This document shows positions 11,928 through 24,071 of a stretch of 64,000 nucleotides of DNA, in pieces. The notes under the pieces were generated by a model, which was not told where the DNA came from, searched no databases, and saw only the letters and a program-made list of their open reading frames with translations. This stretch comes from Amoebophrya sp. A120 (Eukaryota > Sar > Dinophyceae > Syndiniales > Amoebophryaceae), in contig CAJINV010000004.1 in the NCBI GenBank assembly GCA_905178155.1, positions 4,644,518 to 4,708,517 on the forward strand, in the 5' to 3' direction. Position 1 is the stretch's first letter; every line of letters starts with the position of its first letter. The translations under genes were made by a program, and so were the position numbers.

Positions 11928-13784
11928 ATGTCGAACCACCCTAGCGAGACGACGCGAAACAGCGGGAATAAACACGCCCGGCCCTACGTAAACGACTATG
12001 ACCTGGTCGAGTCCCTCCCCGGGGCACAGTGCGATTGCACGGGCCCGCAGAGGGCGGAGTTCGTGACGCGGGCGAAAAAATTGTGGGAAATGGAGAAACA
12101 AGAAGACTTGGAGCAGCAGTATACAATTATTGAATAAAATAAGTAGAATTTTTCGAATTCTGTACCTACAGTATTACTGCGCCATGGCCAACATGATCCC
12201 GAGTTCATCCATCATGTTGAATGAGACTACCACATCAACTCGCTAATCGAAGAACCGAAAATCATGGTGAAGAAAATAAATCATAATCTATCAGAACCCG
12301 CACCCGGCAACAAGGCGCTTTGCGTGCTGAGCGGGAGATGGAGACGTTGTGCGAAATGTTTCCGCTATTGGAAAAGGCCCTGGTGCACAGTCTGTATTGC
12401 GAGCTCCACCAAGACATGAACGCCACGATTGAGCAGTGCGTTTCCCTCTGCGCCAGCATGGAAAGCAACGGCAGCGGCAGTGGGGGACTGATCGTCCCAG
12501 CGGAGGTGGTCGTGGAAGGGCAACAAGCGGCTTCATCTTCAAGTTCTGCGGAGCCCGCTCCGAAGACGGTGGATGAGTCTGGTATAATAAAGATTTCTTT
12601 GCATGATAACATATTCGTCATGCCACTTGTTCGGTATAAAATATTAATTCTGGTGACAGACACAGATCTGTGATGCTGCATAGACCTCCACGACACGAGA
12701 CGACCCCTACAAGAACACCGCTAAAAACGTATACAGACGCCGACTTCTTTTCTGCGGAAAGTCGCCAGAAGCGGAAGGCCGGTCTGGTGGTCACTGGGGA
12801 CTGGCCAGCACTCACCAATGCCGATGGCTGGGAGGTATACATCGATGCAACTACTGAAAGAAAAAGCGTTTGCTACAGCCGTTGCCGTTTCTTGGTTCTT
12901 TACTTACTCAAACGATTCTCATTTTGTTTTTGTCTGCTAGTGCTCGTCGATGATTTTGATGATGCAAACCTTGTTCTATGTGTTGGAGAAGGTGAATAAT
13001 CACAAACGTTAAAAAAAGGCTCTTTATCTACTTAAGTACCTTCATTATTGCAGGTCTGCAATGCGAAGGACGAGGTGAAATTGGAAGACCTGGCGATGGA
13101 TGAGACCGATGCGGAGAAATCCTCGTGTATCCTGTGTAAAAACGTCTCCACATCAGAGCCAAGATGGGGAATCTGCTAGACAACTCAGCCAGCTTTGCTT
13201 GTTTGGCATGACAAGTTTGTTCGCGTAGTGTAATCCTGTTTAGCTAGTTAAGAAGCATCACAGTTCTAGCATAGAATGCTGATTCTAGCATCACAAATTC
13301 CAAAACACGAATAAAAAATGCTTCGCATAGGGCTCCGCATGAGAATCTTTCTTGGCATGCAGAATTGCATGACAACTATGGGGTGGGGACGTTTTTACTC
13401 AGGATATCGTGGTCTCAAGTTGTCAAGGCGGCGAAGGACTTGCCCGACCCCCGGTACTCCGGTTCTTACCAGGACTACGACGGATCCTGCGACTACTCGC
13501 CGAAACTGCAGCCCTGCCAGTACGGGAAAATTTCTCCGAAGAAGAAGTGCGACAAGGACAGTGCTGCCGATGACGAGTACGACTACTACAAGTCGAACAC
13601 CAAGAAGCCTGAGCTGGAGGACTGGGAGCTCCGGCGGTCGCGGGGCCAGGCCAGTCGCGACAAGCGGAAGATCTTCGTGCACCCCCGCAGCTGCCGCGCG
13701 GAGTCCATGAGCACGGACACCGGGAGCGGGGTCGGGGAAGAAGTGGCGTTCGATGGTGGGGAAATGGGGATTCAGGACGAGTGA
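11928..13784 (+). CDS. CUE-domain-like protein, possible ubiquitin binder
   Basis: Five exons (11928-12118, 12295-12581, 12737-12834, 13054-13127, 13412-13784) give 340 residues. Three introns are GTA...AG in matching phase, and the fourth is introner IE-E1. Residues about 75-115 contain METLCEMFPLLEKAL followed by a helix and Gln-Cys-Val-Ser-Leu, which fits the CUE fold pattern (the Met-Phe-Pro of helix 1 and a hydrophobic helix 3). CUE domains bind ubiquitin. A Ser-rich linker, an acidic segment (DESDADFF), a GDWPAL motif and a Cys/Tyr-rich C-terminus follow. The CUE call rests on pattern recognition only; a generic UBA-like fold is the alternative. Stop is TGA. Confidence 0.6.
13128..13406. 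mobile_element. introner element IE-E1
   Basis: 279 bp with left end TATCCTGTGTAAAAACGTCT and right end the inverted copy GTTTTTACTCAGGATA. Perfect TCGTG repeats (13123-13127, 13407-13411). Removal rebuilds TGG (Trp) and joins EKSS to WSQVVKAAKD. The length matches what family member E2 would have without its 1.1-kb insertion. Confidence 0.87.
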
Positions 13785-16298
13785 AGAAAATGCTCAACAA
13801 GAAGTTTGATTTGATGAAGGATTTTCTACTTCTGCTGGCTACATAGATGGATTATGGTGTGACCTCCACGGCTACTGCAGATGTTAAGATGACCTTCGAT
13901 TTGATGTTCAAAATCTTCCTCTCTGATTTATTCCGACGACAAAACCACCTAGCAGATCGATCAGTAGTTGTAACAGCGACGAGAATTTTCCCACTATCTC
14001 CATCGACTGTGTTTCCGTTTCGCGACCAGCACGAGTAGTTTATTTATTACGAGCAGTACGACGTAAGTGATTTTCATTTTCTGCAGAATCTAGTAAAAAT
14101 ACACCTGTCATCAGCGGAGTTTTTGTTATAAGGATCTACCACTCCAATGAAATCAGTCTAGTATTTAGAAATACTGCTCGTGCTCAGCTCTAGTAGTATA
14201 AAGTAAGCAGCAGGAGGCCCTCTTGCTCTAATCTGAGTACTTCTTCAACCACCGAACTCATTTTGCAAGCAGCGACGCCAAACAAGCCGAAGGCAACTAC
14301 GAAGGAGCCAGAGGCCAGATTAGACGACTAATAACTTCTACACGACCAAGGAATCACGGCCGCTGTATTGCTACATGAAAAAGAGCAGTTTAATATTTTG
14401 TGGTGGAGGTCCAGAAGATGTTTGAAGATTACTTACCCAGGTTTGACGTTGTAAAAATATTTTCCCCTGCAGCTTTCAGAAGTCGGATGGATAGCGAATC
14501 GAATGCTTTAATACTATACGACAAGAACGAGCTGCGACGTCGAGAAATAGTCCCAAAATGTATGGTATAATCCGACTTGAAAATACATCGTTCAAGAAGC
14601 GAACGCTAGTCTCTCTTGTGCAGAGCCAGGACATTTCAAAATAGGTAAAAATTGCTTCATCTATCAAAAAACAGTAGTAAACCGAATCTAAACGGCGCTC
14701 CTCTAGTATTCTCGGAAGCCCCCACCTCCGCGTCCGCAGGTCTTGGATTGCAGTCAACAAGCCGCCCGGTCTTTTTGCTCTCCTTTGCGGGAGCTAGATG
14801 GCCGTGTGCTTGAAGAAGGCAAAGGCCTTGATCTTGCTGCCGTCGTCGGTGTTGTGCACGGGACAACGAGAACTACGAAGAAGCGCTTGAATAATTCCAG
14901 GCAGCTACGCAAGCTAGCTTCCAGAAGCGGTTTTTGACTCTTGAGCTTACATGTTTGCAGCACGTCGGGCTTAGTACAACGAGAAGACGATACTATCAGC
15001 GACTTCTTTTATCGATCGTAATAATTTTAGAAGATTTTATGTGAATTGAGCCTATTCACGTATCCCCAAGCGACAGACCGACCACTTCTTTCGGCCGAAA
15101 AAAAAATTCGCAGATTTGCTTCTTTGCCGTTCCACTGGTAAAGCCGCGGCCTGTGAATGAAGATTTGGTGGCGAAAGTGAAAAGAAAAAGAAAATTATTT
15201 ACGAGGATGCGCAGCAGTTGTACAACTGCAGCTGCGTGGGGAAAAATTTTCCGGTTTCATGGGGCAGCTGGTCCAGCAGCCCGCACTGTTCCATCGATAT
15301 CGGCATGCCGAGAAATCGGATTGGAAAACAACCAAGCTGAAGCTATAATATCGGTATTCGTGGGAAATGTCAGTGTCGTAAATTCTATTGTTGCTTTTCG
15401 TTTCGGTTTTATTGCCGTTCGTCTTGTAGTTACCGTGCTTCCGCTTCCACACAGGACTGGTCCCTAGCACCAGCAGATCGTATTTTTACATATCGTCCAG
15501 GTAGCAATTGCGAGAAATAAGTCCAGTACATGTCTTCTACTCGGTGCCGTTTCATGCTCTTCGTTTGTCAGTCCGAATACCGTGTCGTGATTCATCAGTT
15601 TTTGCCACATTCCTTGGCTGTGCTATTCGTGGTATTCAAGTTTCGTTGGAACTTCTGTAAGGGTACTGTTCTGAACAAGTACACACAGCCACTCCCACAG
15701 TTGTCTCCATTGCCATCCCCTTTAGTGGTTGAAGACCGAAAAAATACGAGAACCAAAGAAGGCACCCCCTTTTTGGTACTTCACCGTAAGATTTTCACCC
15801 AGGAGACCCGTCCCACCGTAGCTGCAAACGCATTTCAAACTACATCAAGTTTCTTATGAAGAAGCTTTAGATAAATCCATCGCATACAGTACACCGACGA
15901 GAATTATCAACTGTGACGAACAAGTCGTAAAAAATAATGCAACGCACGATTATACTGTTGGCGGTGTGCTGACGAGGTCGTAGAAAATGCAAGGCATAAT
16001 GCTCTTGGCGGAGTGGAACTAAGCGTGAAGCAGGCCGCGCAAGAAGATGTTGCATCGAAAGGAAAAATCGGGTGCAACGAATAGGGGTCGTTTTCGTTTT
16101 CCTCCCTTCCCTCGCACTCCTTGCTGCCTTCTGATTAGTGCGTCGACCATTGCAGCGGTGCGGACGTTTTTCGTCGACGTTTTCCTCGTCGCACATGGTT
16201 TCCAGCTACAGGTCGCAAGAAGGACCAAGCAGCAGCAGCACCTGGTCGTCCACCAGAACCATGGTAAAAAAAGAAATACCAAAACCCAACAAAGCCAG
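13785..16298. other. intergenic, about 2.5 kb, no gene seen
   Basis: No frame here has the composition of the neighbouring genes. The stretch near 16047-16298 is open in the frame of the next gene but reads as an unlikely N-terminus, so it is treated as leader sequence. No introner element is present. Confidence 0.45.
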
Positions 16299-18137
16299 AT
16301 GGTGAATAAAAAGTCGGGACTAAGAGAACAAGATATGAACACGACCGGTGAAACCCCCCGCGCGGGCTGGCCGGATTACACCCACAAGAAGTATTCCAAA
16401 GACAATCCCTACTGCCGGGAGTGGGAGGACCACGAGCACGAGGACTGGTGGCTCGCAGACCTGTGCGACATTGAACTGGCCAACACCGACAAAGCGAAAA
16501 ACGCGTTGAAAGCCGCGGCCGTCGCGTATGAAGGCTTCAGGTTGGAAATCCTTAAAGTGAAAATGATCTGTAATGCAAAAAAACGACACCAGTTGAAGCA
16601 TCATTTCTATTCGGCGCATGACAATAAATTTCCCGGACACTCAGAGCGTGTCTGTCATGCTAGTTAGGCAAAGGGGTGGCCTTCTCTCGTGCTAATGAGC
16701 AGCCCAACTCTGAACCCGTAGAAGCACAATAGTCGGCCTTCATTGCGTTCTTTGCAATACAGTTTTTTTGGTGTCGCATTTCATGCATCACAAATTATTT
16801 TCACTTTGAGGAAGAGGATTTCCATTCTGAGGCTTTCATATCGCGCAAGTCAACAGCGACAACTTTGACCCGCGGGAGATCGGCCACGGCTACGTCATGG
16901 AGAAGACCCAGCAAGAGCAAGCGGCGCCGTATTGCGTCAATGGAGCCCAGTACGCGCAGTCGTTTCGGGAGAAGTTACTGGATGATAACGGGAACGTCAA
17001 GCACGACGCGGAAGCGGGTGAAGTCAAGCAGATGATCCAAAATCTGTTTCCCACGCGCACCTTCACGAATAGTGACTACGAGGAGAATTTCGAATATGGA
17101 TGTGTCAGGATTGAAATCGACAAAGTTGAAATGATTTGTCATGCATAAAATGGATGCCAGGTGGTAGCCCAATTTCCAAGCGGCGCATGACAAATTTTCG
17201 GAGCGTTGAATCCAATTTGTCATGCTGTTTGGGCACAGAAGACTGCTTTTGTCATGCTCTTTTGGCAGCTCTATCCCAAACCCTAAATAGGCTCACAATC
17301 TGCCTCACTTGCCATCCCGGCAAGACAGGCGCTTCATGTTTCGCATTTTATGCATGACAAATCATTTCAACTTTGACGCTTTCAATCCTGACAGTTCCAT
17401 ATCGAATGGATGTGCAAGATGACGTGCGACTACATGGGACCGGAGTGCATCATATCCAGTGCAAAAGTATCGTACTCGTATTGCAATCATGCATTACAAA
17501 TTCTTTTCTTAAGGTAGATCTGCATTACAAATTTCATTTCTCATGCTGAGGAAACTTGTAATGCATTTATACGAGTACGATACAATACTTTTGCAGTTCA
17601 TAAATCATCTACAGCTACGTATCAAATGCAAATACAATGTCTGGGTGGTCTGGAAACTCGAATTTGTGATGCTAGTTCGTGAATGGTGGGAAAACTGCAA
17701 TTATACGTAGCCACGCATGACAAGTTTTTGGGCTGCTCCTATAATGTGTTGCGCTTTCCGCATGGAGGTAAGCTGTAATTTTGCATGACAGGCAGTACCA
17801 GTTGTAGGCTTTTCTTCTGCTCCTGCATTACAGATTTAAGAGGATGGAATGGGAAACAAGCATGACAAACTTGCATCCTTCCAAACCCTGGCATATTTGC
17901 AATGCATACTGTGGCAACAAGGACTACTTCGACAAATGGAAGAACGACTACACGCACCACTGTTGGACCAAGGCGCAGGACAACTACGACTTATCGAGGG
18001 GAACGACGGGGAAAAATAACATTTTTTCTTCGCGCTGCGTGAGGCGCGCGTGCGACACGGGCACCTGGGTCCTGAATCAGGGGGGCAATGAGGACCTGAA
18101 CTGGAAAAGCGTTGCGTGTGCGGAGACGGCGAGATGA
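16299..18137 (+). CDS. small Trp/Cys-rich protein, unrecognised
   Basis: Five exons (16299-16526, 16846-17094, 17407-17452, 17608-17619, 17914-18137) give 252 residues, with four introner elements and no ordinary intron. Exon four is only 12 bases. The protein is rich in Trp, Tyr, Asp and Cys (EWEDHEHEDWW, WMCKMTCDYMG, THHCWTKAQD), and the Cys spacing suggests disulfides. I recognise no family. The start is uncertain: ATGs at 16299 and 16335 both fit, and the frame is open further up to 16047, which leaves room for an N-terminal extension. Stop is TGA. Confidence 0.6.
16527..16840. mobile_element. introner element IE-D1
   Basis: 314 bp and a diverged family-D copy. The left end is TATGAAGGCTTCAGGTTGGA; the inverted right end reads TATGAAAGCCTCAGAATGGA. 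Perfect TCGCG repeats (16522-16526, 16841-16845). Removal joins GTC GCG to CAA GTC AAC in frame. Confidence 0.83.
17095..17401. mobile_element. introner element IE-D2
   Basis: 307 bp. The left end is TATGGATGTGTCAGGATTGA; the right end is the inverted copy TTTCAATCCTGACAGTTCCA then TA. Perfect TCGAA repeats (17090-17094, 17402-17406). Removal joins ENFE to WMCKMTC. Confidence 0.88.
17453..17602. mobile_element. introner element IE-B2
   Basis: 150 bp. The left end is TATCCAGTGCAAAAGTATCG; the right end finishes ACTTTTGCAGTTCATA. Flanks CATCA and AATCA match at 4 of 5 (17448-17452, 17603-17607). Removal gives ATC (Ile) and then the 12-base exon encoding Tyr-Ser-Tyr. Confidence 0.78.
17620..17908. 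mobile_element. introner element IE-C2
   Basis: 289 bp. The left end is TATCAAATGCAAATACAATG then TCTGGGTGG; the right end is the inverted form CAAACCCTGGCATATTTGCA then ATGCATA. Flanks CTACG and CTGTG match at only 3 of 5, suggesting an older insertion, yet removal by the same rule gives GGC (Gly) and keeps the frame into NKDYFDKW. Confidence 0.75.
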
Positions 18138-19630
18138 AGGGATGTAGTTTATCAACGACTTCTACTACGACCACTTCATATACATATAAAGTTTTGCAGT
18201 CAACTGCTCGTGTCTATGTGTCGTTTGGATAAGTTTGTTCTTGATGATGCAGTTGCCCTCGCTCTGAATTCTGTATACAAGATCGTGCTGTTGGACATAT
18301 TTGTTGTATCCATTTGAGTCGTCATCGATAAATTTCAGAAATGGTATTCCGCTCTCGTGGCGAAGTTGTTCGTGCTGTGCGTCGTGCGCACGACAGTGAT
18401 GTTCGACCATGAAAATTACTCAACTGGTCGCGCTGGAGCAACGTAGAGACTTGCTTCTCGTGAAACAAGCTAAATAAGGTAACCCTTGTTGAGTATGAGT
18501 TCGATTGCCTTGCGCGGTTTCTTGATCGCCCAGAAAAGTGAAAGGCGACATACTAGACCTAGAGTTGTAGATCATCGGTGAAATAAGCTGCGATCCCGTC
18601 AAAAAAGTAGACAATGACAATCAAGTTCAAGATCGGAATCAAACGAAGATAAGAACAAGGTGCGAAACAAGCACTCAGGTCTTGAGTGTTGAACTCGAAA
18701 TATTCAGACGAGAATAAAGTTCAGCGGAATTATGATGATGGATCAAGGTTGACGTCGTGGTAATGGTAAATGAAATCGAGCTCCTGAGTGACATTGATGA
18801 TCTTGTTGACTTATGACTATGAGTCACAACTGGATCATCCCGTTGCCACTGCAGATGAAATTGCAATGACAATGATCAATTCCGACCTGCTCCGTAAAAA
18901 AATCACTATACTACATCCGGCACACACTACCGAACTCAGGTCGAACTAGGGCTGCTTTCGCATTTCATATTCTCGGAAGTATATATACTTCCGGATCCGA
19001 ACGGCTCTATGCGCGGGGATTTTGACGTTTTTTTCTGATTTTATCTCTTAGTTACGGAGAGTACTTAGCTATCCAAGTCGTGTATAATATTAATTGGAGG
19101 TGGATCGAATGCGATTTCTATAGAAATCAGTGATATATCATTTCTTATTCTTTTGTTTTGCAAGGACGACAGATTCTTTTCTACGACATTTTGAAAGATC
19201 TGAACATTGACGTCTCGTCGACCGATGTATAATATGAACGAAAGCATTGACTACATGCAGCTAGAGATTAGCGCTACACCTACAACTACTAGAGCACCAT
19301 TCTCATGATGTGTGCTAAAAATATTCAAACAGCGACGAAAACTAGCGACAGCACCACGTTACCACTTTAACAAAATCTCCGCCGCGGAGGGAAAATTATC
19401 GAGACAACTCGCAGTGAGTTGCGAGTTGGGGCGGCACAGGCAGATTTGCAAGAAGTTCAAGAAAAAAAAGTACCTGATTACATATACCTCTAGTTCAACA
19501 TCCAGTTGGTTCATATATTGCTTGCAAATCCAGATCGGGAAAAGCGAACTCAGGCTGGCCCTCCTGACAGGTGAAGGTACTAACCGACACCCTCGGTAGT
19601 TGTTCTTGTTGTCACAGGAACAATATCAAA
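18138..19630. other. intergenic, about 1.5 kb, no gene seen
   Basis: Mixed AT-rich sequence with only short open frames. The frame at 19571-19630 runs into the next gene but has no better start than the ATG at 19631. No introner element seen. Confidence 0.5.
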
Positions 19631-22600
19631 ATGAACGCTCTGCTCCAGCAGCTTGGCGTGATGACAGCGCCCACCATCGAGGAGCTGATGACCGTGGGCC
19701 CCAACGGATCGTACGTGGTGGATGTGGTATTAGCAGAACAACAGCAGGCGGCCGCCGCCGCCCACATGGCGGACGACATGAGTGCTCTCAATTTCAAAGC
19801 TGCCGGCAATAGTAATGGAACCGCAGGAGCACTACCTATACAACAACTTCCTCCGGCGGTCCCGGCTGCCACGGCGCCCGCGAAGCATTTTGCGGAACAG
19901 GGCTACTTGCGGCGCAGCCAGCTGTTGATTCACCACGAGACGAATTTGACGATGTGCCTGATGTTTCTGACCAGCATCATGTTTGCGTGGTACGGCATTC
20001 GGCAGGCGGTCAGCACGTACAAAGTGACCCCCCGGGCGCGGGACCTGATGCGGCGGTTCGGGTTTTTCGATTATTTAGACCACGGGGGGACGGCGGACGA
20101 GAAGGCAACGTGCTTACGCCTGATTTTGTCCCACAGCTCCAAAGACCTCTCCACCATCATTGCGGACTGCAGCCACGTGCCCGGGCAAGTGCTCACCGCG
20201 TGTCTGTACATCGCGTCGATCCTGGTTACCACGGTGGATTTCAACATCATCAACTACGCGCGGACGGACGGGACCTGGTTTCTGTACGTCGCCGTAAACT
20301 GGATCCGGAAGTGCAGTTTGCTGTGTTTGATTATGGTCCTCGCATTCCCCTTACCCAAAGACGACCAGTTCTGGACGATTTGCGCGGTATCGAGTGCAAA
20401 AATGTCTTGGTCTGGAAAAATTGGAATCTGTAATGCGTGTCCTCCACTCCTGTAAAATCTAAATCTGTTGTATTGCGCGACCGACAAAAGCGCGAATTCT
20501 TTGTCATGCAAAAACGCAGTTTCTCATGCGGATTACACATGAGACGGCGACCTGAAAATTTGTCATGCTTGGCTGCACTCAGGGGTGTGCTCAGTCATCG
20601 CCACTTGGCACCAGAAATTTCCAGACCCAGATATATTTGCAATGCATACGCGGAGTCGCACGACAAAAAGCAGATGGACCGCAAGGAGATCCGGAAAAAT
20701 ATGGCGTTCTCAACTGTTACATTCTCAAGTGTTACATGGATTTGTCATGCAAGAATGGGAAAAGTGAAAGGAGGAAGATTGCGCCTTTTGCATTACAAGT
20801 TTGGCGCAGATTTAGATGCTGTTTAGCCCTTCCGATATTTGTCATGCGAAGCAGCTCGATCATCTGCCAGCTGAAGGCACTTTTGCATGACAAATCCATG
20901 TAACGGTTGAGAATGTAACGTTTGAGAGCGCCATAAAAAACATCCGGAACCGAACAGTCGAGCCTTTCGTGAAGTGCCAGTGGCACAACCTCGCGGCCTG
21001 TTCCGTCGCGACCCTGACGCCGATCAACCTGTTGATGTTGGTCATCGACTTTGTGCACTTCTTTTCCGAGATCCCCTTCTACCAAAACAGCTTTTCCCAG
21101 GCGGACACGAAGGCGGAATTGTATGAATTTCTCAAGGACGGGACGGTCCGGGGGGAAGCGAAGGTGCCTGTGATGAACATAAATGGTCCAACCGCAGCAG
21201 CTCTTGCTGGCGGACAAGGACAACACCATCCAGGTTCGTCTCCGCTGGGTCTTCTACTTCCACAAGCCGAAGTCGCTGCGAACAAGTGCGTTTTCCCGTC
21301 CTCCTTCCAGCGCTGGGGGGCCTGGGGGACGGTGCTGCACTGCTGGGTCCCCTCGCCAGTGTACATCTGGTTCGTGTTGTCCGTTCTCCGCTTGGTGATC
21401 ATCATTCTGATATGCATTGCAAATGTGTCCGGGTCTGAATCTCTGCAACCTGTCATGCTAAATCTGAATCATGCAAAAATTTGTGTTGCATGCCTACCAA
21501 ATGCTGCCCACTTTTGATCAAGGTGAAATGCAGTTTCTCATGCAGGATAGGCATGGTTGGTAGTGATCTCGCGGAATCTGTCATGCTAGGTCCTCCATAG
21601 CAGATCATATGGGTCATGGACAACCTGCATGACAAGTCTAGCATTCTTCCAGACCCAGACACATTTGCATTTGATATCTGAACCTGCACACCGCGACCCG
21701 GATCGCGCACCACTTCTCCCACAGCAAGCCGGGAAACAAGAACACCATGCAGGGCTTCCGCTGCGAGATCACCTTTTTCAAGTCCATGCTCCGCGAATGC
21801 GCGTTGGCCGCTCTGGCAGGGATGTTCGCGCCCTACGCGAGCTACGACTGCTACAGCTACTTCTTCTACGTGCTGTGGACGGCCAAGAGCAACCCGGCCG
21901 TGAGCAACAAGATGCTGGTGGACCTGCAGATCTTCCAAAACAACCTCACCCGGTCGCTGATGACGCTCCTGGCAGTCTACCTGACGGTGTCCACCACCTC
22001 CTGGCTGTTCTGGCGGATCCGGCTCGCGATCCGGGACTTCGACTACAGCGACAAGGAGCTGGCCCTCATGTTCGACGAGTCGTGGGCCCCGCACGAGGCA
22101 AACTTGGAGGACCTGATCCTAACCCAGTACGCCGCGCCCGAAGACAACGGGGGCTCGAATGCGTCTGGCTCGTTGAACGGAACGACGACGTGTGTGGTTG
22201 AGGAAGACGAGGAGGATAGTTGTGACGAGGAGGATGTAGTTCAACGTGATCTCTATGGTGACAATAACGATAAGCCTGCTGGTATAGCTTCGAAGAAGAA
22301 AATCGAGAGCAGCTCTTTTGTCCTCCTTCAGCGGTCTAACACTGCGAATACGGTAAACTTTCACGACCTGATGTACAATAGCATGTTGTCATACACAAGC
22401 GAAAACGAGGCGGGTCAGCAGGCGGGGAATCAGGATTTGTGCGGGGCCTCCGGAAAGGAAATTATACAAAATCTTGTTGATGAGCAGCGCAGAACTAGCC
22501 TCCAGATGAACAATCATACCATGCAGCAGATCAAATGCGATCATCTTCCTGCGCGGGGGGTCTCAAATGAAGAAGAATTATACGCTGGTGACAATCATGC

Positions 22601-24071
22601 CAGTAGAGACCACAACATCACGGACGAAGGAGATGATCGCAGAGCTGCGTCCGGGCAGCACCAGCCCCAGGAGCTGCATCCTCATTTACTACCTGTCGAA
22701 AACAATAACACGCCAAGCACCGTCGGGACTGGGTCTGGTTCTTCGCCAGTAGATAAAGACATGAATAATTTTGACACCACATCTGCAAAGGGAAGCGTTG
22801 GTGGATTGGGATCCTCCACATCTAGATCGACCCCTCCACGAGATAGAAGACTGGAAAACGAAAATGCAAGAGATCCTCTAGCGGCGCCGGATCAAGCCCA
22901 AGACGTCGGCGAAGAACGTCACGACAAAGACGTGTCTTCACCTTCCACATTTCCTTCAAGAACCATTCCGCCGCTGGCAGGAGCGACAGGATCTACTGCT
23001 GGTGTTCCAGCAGCAGCTGCTACAGGAGCATCCTCTTCCTCATTGCAGCATCGTAACTCGCCTTCACCTCCTGCCCATATAATTCCGCAAGAAAATTATA
23101 ACGCATCTTCCGTTCCGTCCAGCAGCCCGCGCTCGGTGAAAATCAATCCGGACGCAGATTTGTCGGCTTACAGCTACAGTGCCGGTTTGCCGCAGTTATC
23201 GTCCTCGCCGCTGCTGCAAATTCCGCTCCCGCCTGGTAGGTCCTCGTCTTCGACGGTGCCAAGGGCGAACTCTTCTCAGGCCGGCGCGGCTTTCAACAGT
23301 AATGCCGCAGAAATAACTGGTGCGACTGCGACCTACACAACTACGAATGACTCTCACTATTCGTATAATTCCCGGAGGTCGCTCAATTCTTTCACGCTGC
23401 AATCCTCCGGAACACGGAGTTCTTGCACGACCGGAGGTTTGATTCCCGGTTGTGTAACTACTGAATCCACGAGGATCGAGACTGGAACGAAAATGAGGAT
23501 GAACAGTGCTGGAAACAACAACTCGCGAAACGATGATTTTATTACCGCGGAGCAGCAAAATCAGCAGCACATCATGAATACCACCTTCAGCCGCAGCCCG
23601 AGAAGTATAATCCCTACGACGCCACCAGGCGCAGCAGCAGGTCCTGGTCGTAGTAACACAACTACTTCTAGTACGCACAACCACGCCGCAGGCGGGGCCT
23701 CCACGGGAAGGGAGAGCACGAGCAACAGGAAAAATAAAGATCGGAAGAATAAATTATCGATGAGCGGGACTACGAGCACAGGCAAGAAGAAGAGAAACGA
23801 GACTGCGTTCCTCGAGCACATTGAGGAAGCGAACCGCCGGAATCTCGCTTTGCGGGAAGCAACTCGGCTAGAGTCCGCCAGGTCGCTTGCGTCCTCGAGT
23901 GGGCAGCAGCATGGAGTTGTGCAACCTAATCGAGGAAATCGCAACTTCTATGGCGGAGAAGCAGGAGCCGCGCAACAGGGTCGTGGGCAGAGAGGTCGAA
24001 CCTCCTCGCACAGTAACCCTGACCCCGCGGCGCTCGCTTTGCTGGCAAGCACGGATCATGTGGACCTTTAG
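19631..24071 (+). CDS. multi-pass membrane protein with long low-complexity tail, unrecognised
   Basis: Exons 19631-20387, 20654-20699, 20941-21410 and 21682-24071 give 1,220 residues, all joined by introner elements. Roughly seven hydrophobic segments are visible in the first half, including MCLMFLTSIMFAWYGI, ACLYIASILVTTVDF, LLCLIMVLAFPL, INLLMLVIDFVHFF, YIWFVLSVLRLVIIIL, LAALAGMFAPYA and TLLAVYLTVSTTSWLFW. After about residue 520 the protein becomes a cytosolic-type tail rich in Ser, Asn, Gln and acidic residues, ending HVDL with TAG. The position of the helices suggests a channel or transporter-like body, but I cannot name the family. Start 19631 is the first ATG in frame with a plausible N-terminus (MNALLQQLGV). 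Confidence 0.65.
20388..20648. mobile_element. introner element IE-C3
   Basis: 261 bp. The left end is TATCGAGTGCAAAAATGTCT; the right end is the inverted copy CCAGACCCAGATATATTTGC then AATGCATA. Perfect CGCGG repeats (20383-20387, 20649-20653). Removal gives GAG (Glu) and joins CA to ESHDKKQMD. Confidence 0.88.
20700..20935. mobile_element. introner element IE-F1
   Basis: 236 bp. The left end is TATGGCGTTCTCAACTGTTA; the right end is the inverted copy AACGTTTGAGAGCGCCATA. Perfect AAAAA repeats (20695-20699, 20936-20940). Removal gives AAC (Asn) and joins EIRKN to IRNRTVEPF. The 46-base exon separates it from IE-C3. Confidence 0.88.
21411..21676. mobile_element. introner element IE-C4
   Basis: 266 bp. 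Here the left end is TATGCATTGCAAATGTGTCC and the right end is GACACATTTGCATTTGATA, so the two types of terminus are swapped compared with IE-C1. Perfect TCTGA repeats (21406-21410, 21677-21681). Removal gives AAC (Asn) within IIILNLHTATR. Confidence 0.88.

Noticed and set aside
12582-12683. Interval beginning GGTATAATAAAG and ending CTGCATAG as another introner element
   Set aside because: The ends are not inverted copies, no 5-bp repeat flanks it, and the phase does not fit at 12684. A GTA...AG intron ending at 12736 fits phase.
21183-21398. Alternative + frame within the membrane-protein gene suggesting a frameshift
   Set aside because: The main frame is continuous from 20941 to 21410 and connects in phase to exons on both sides; two compensating frameshifts would be needed.
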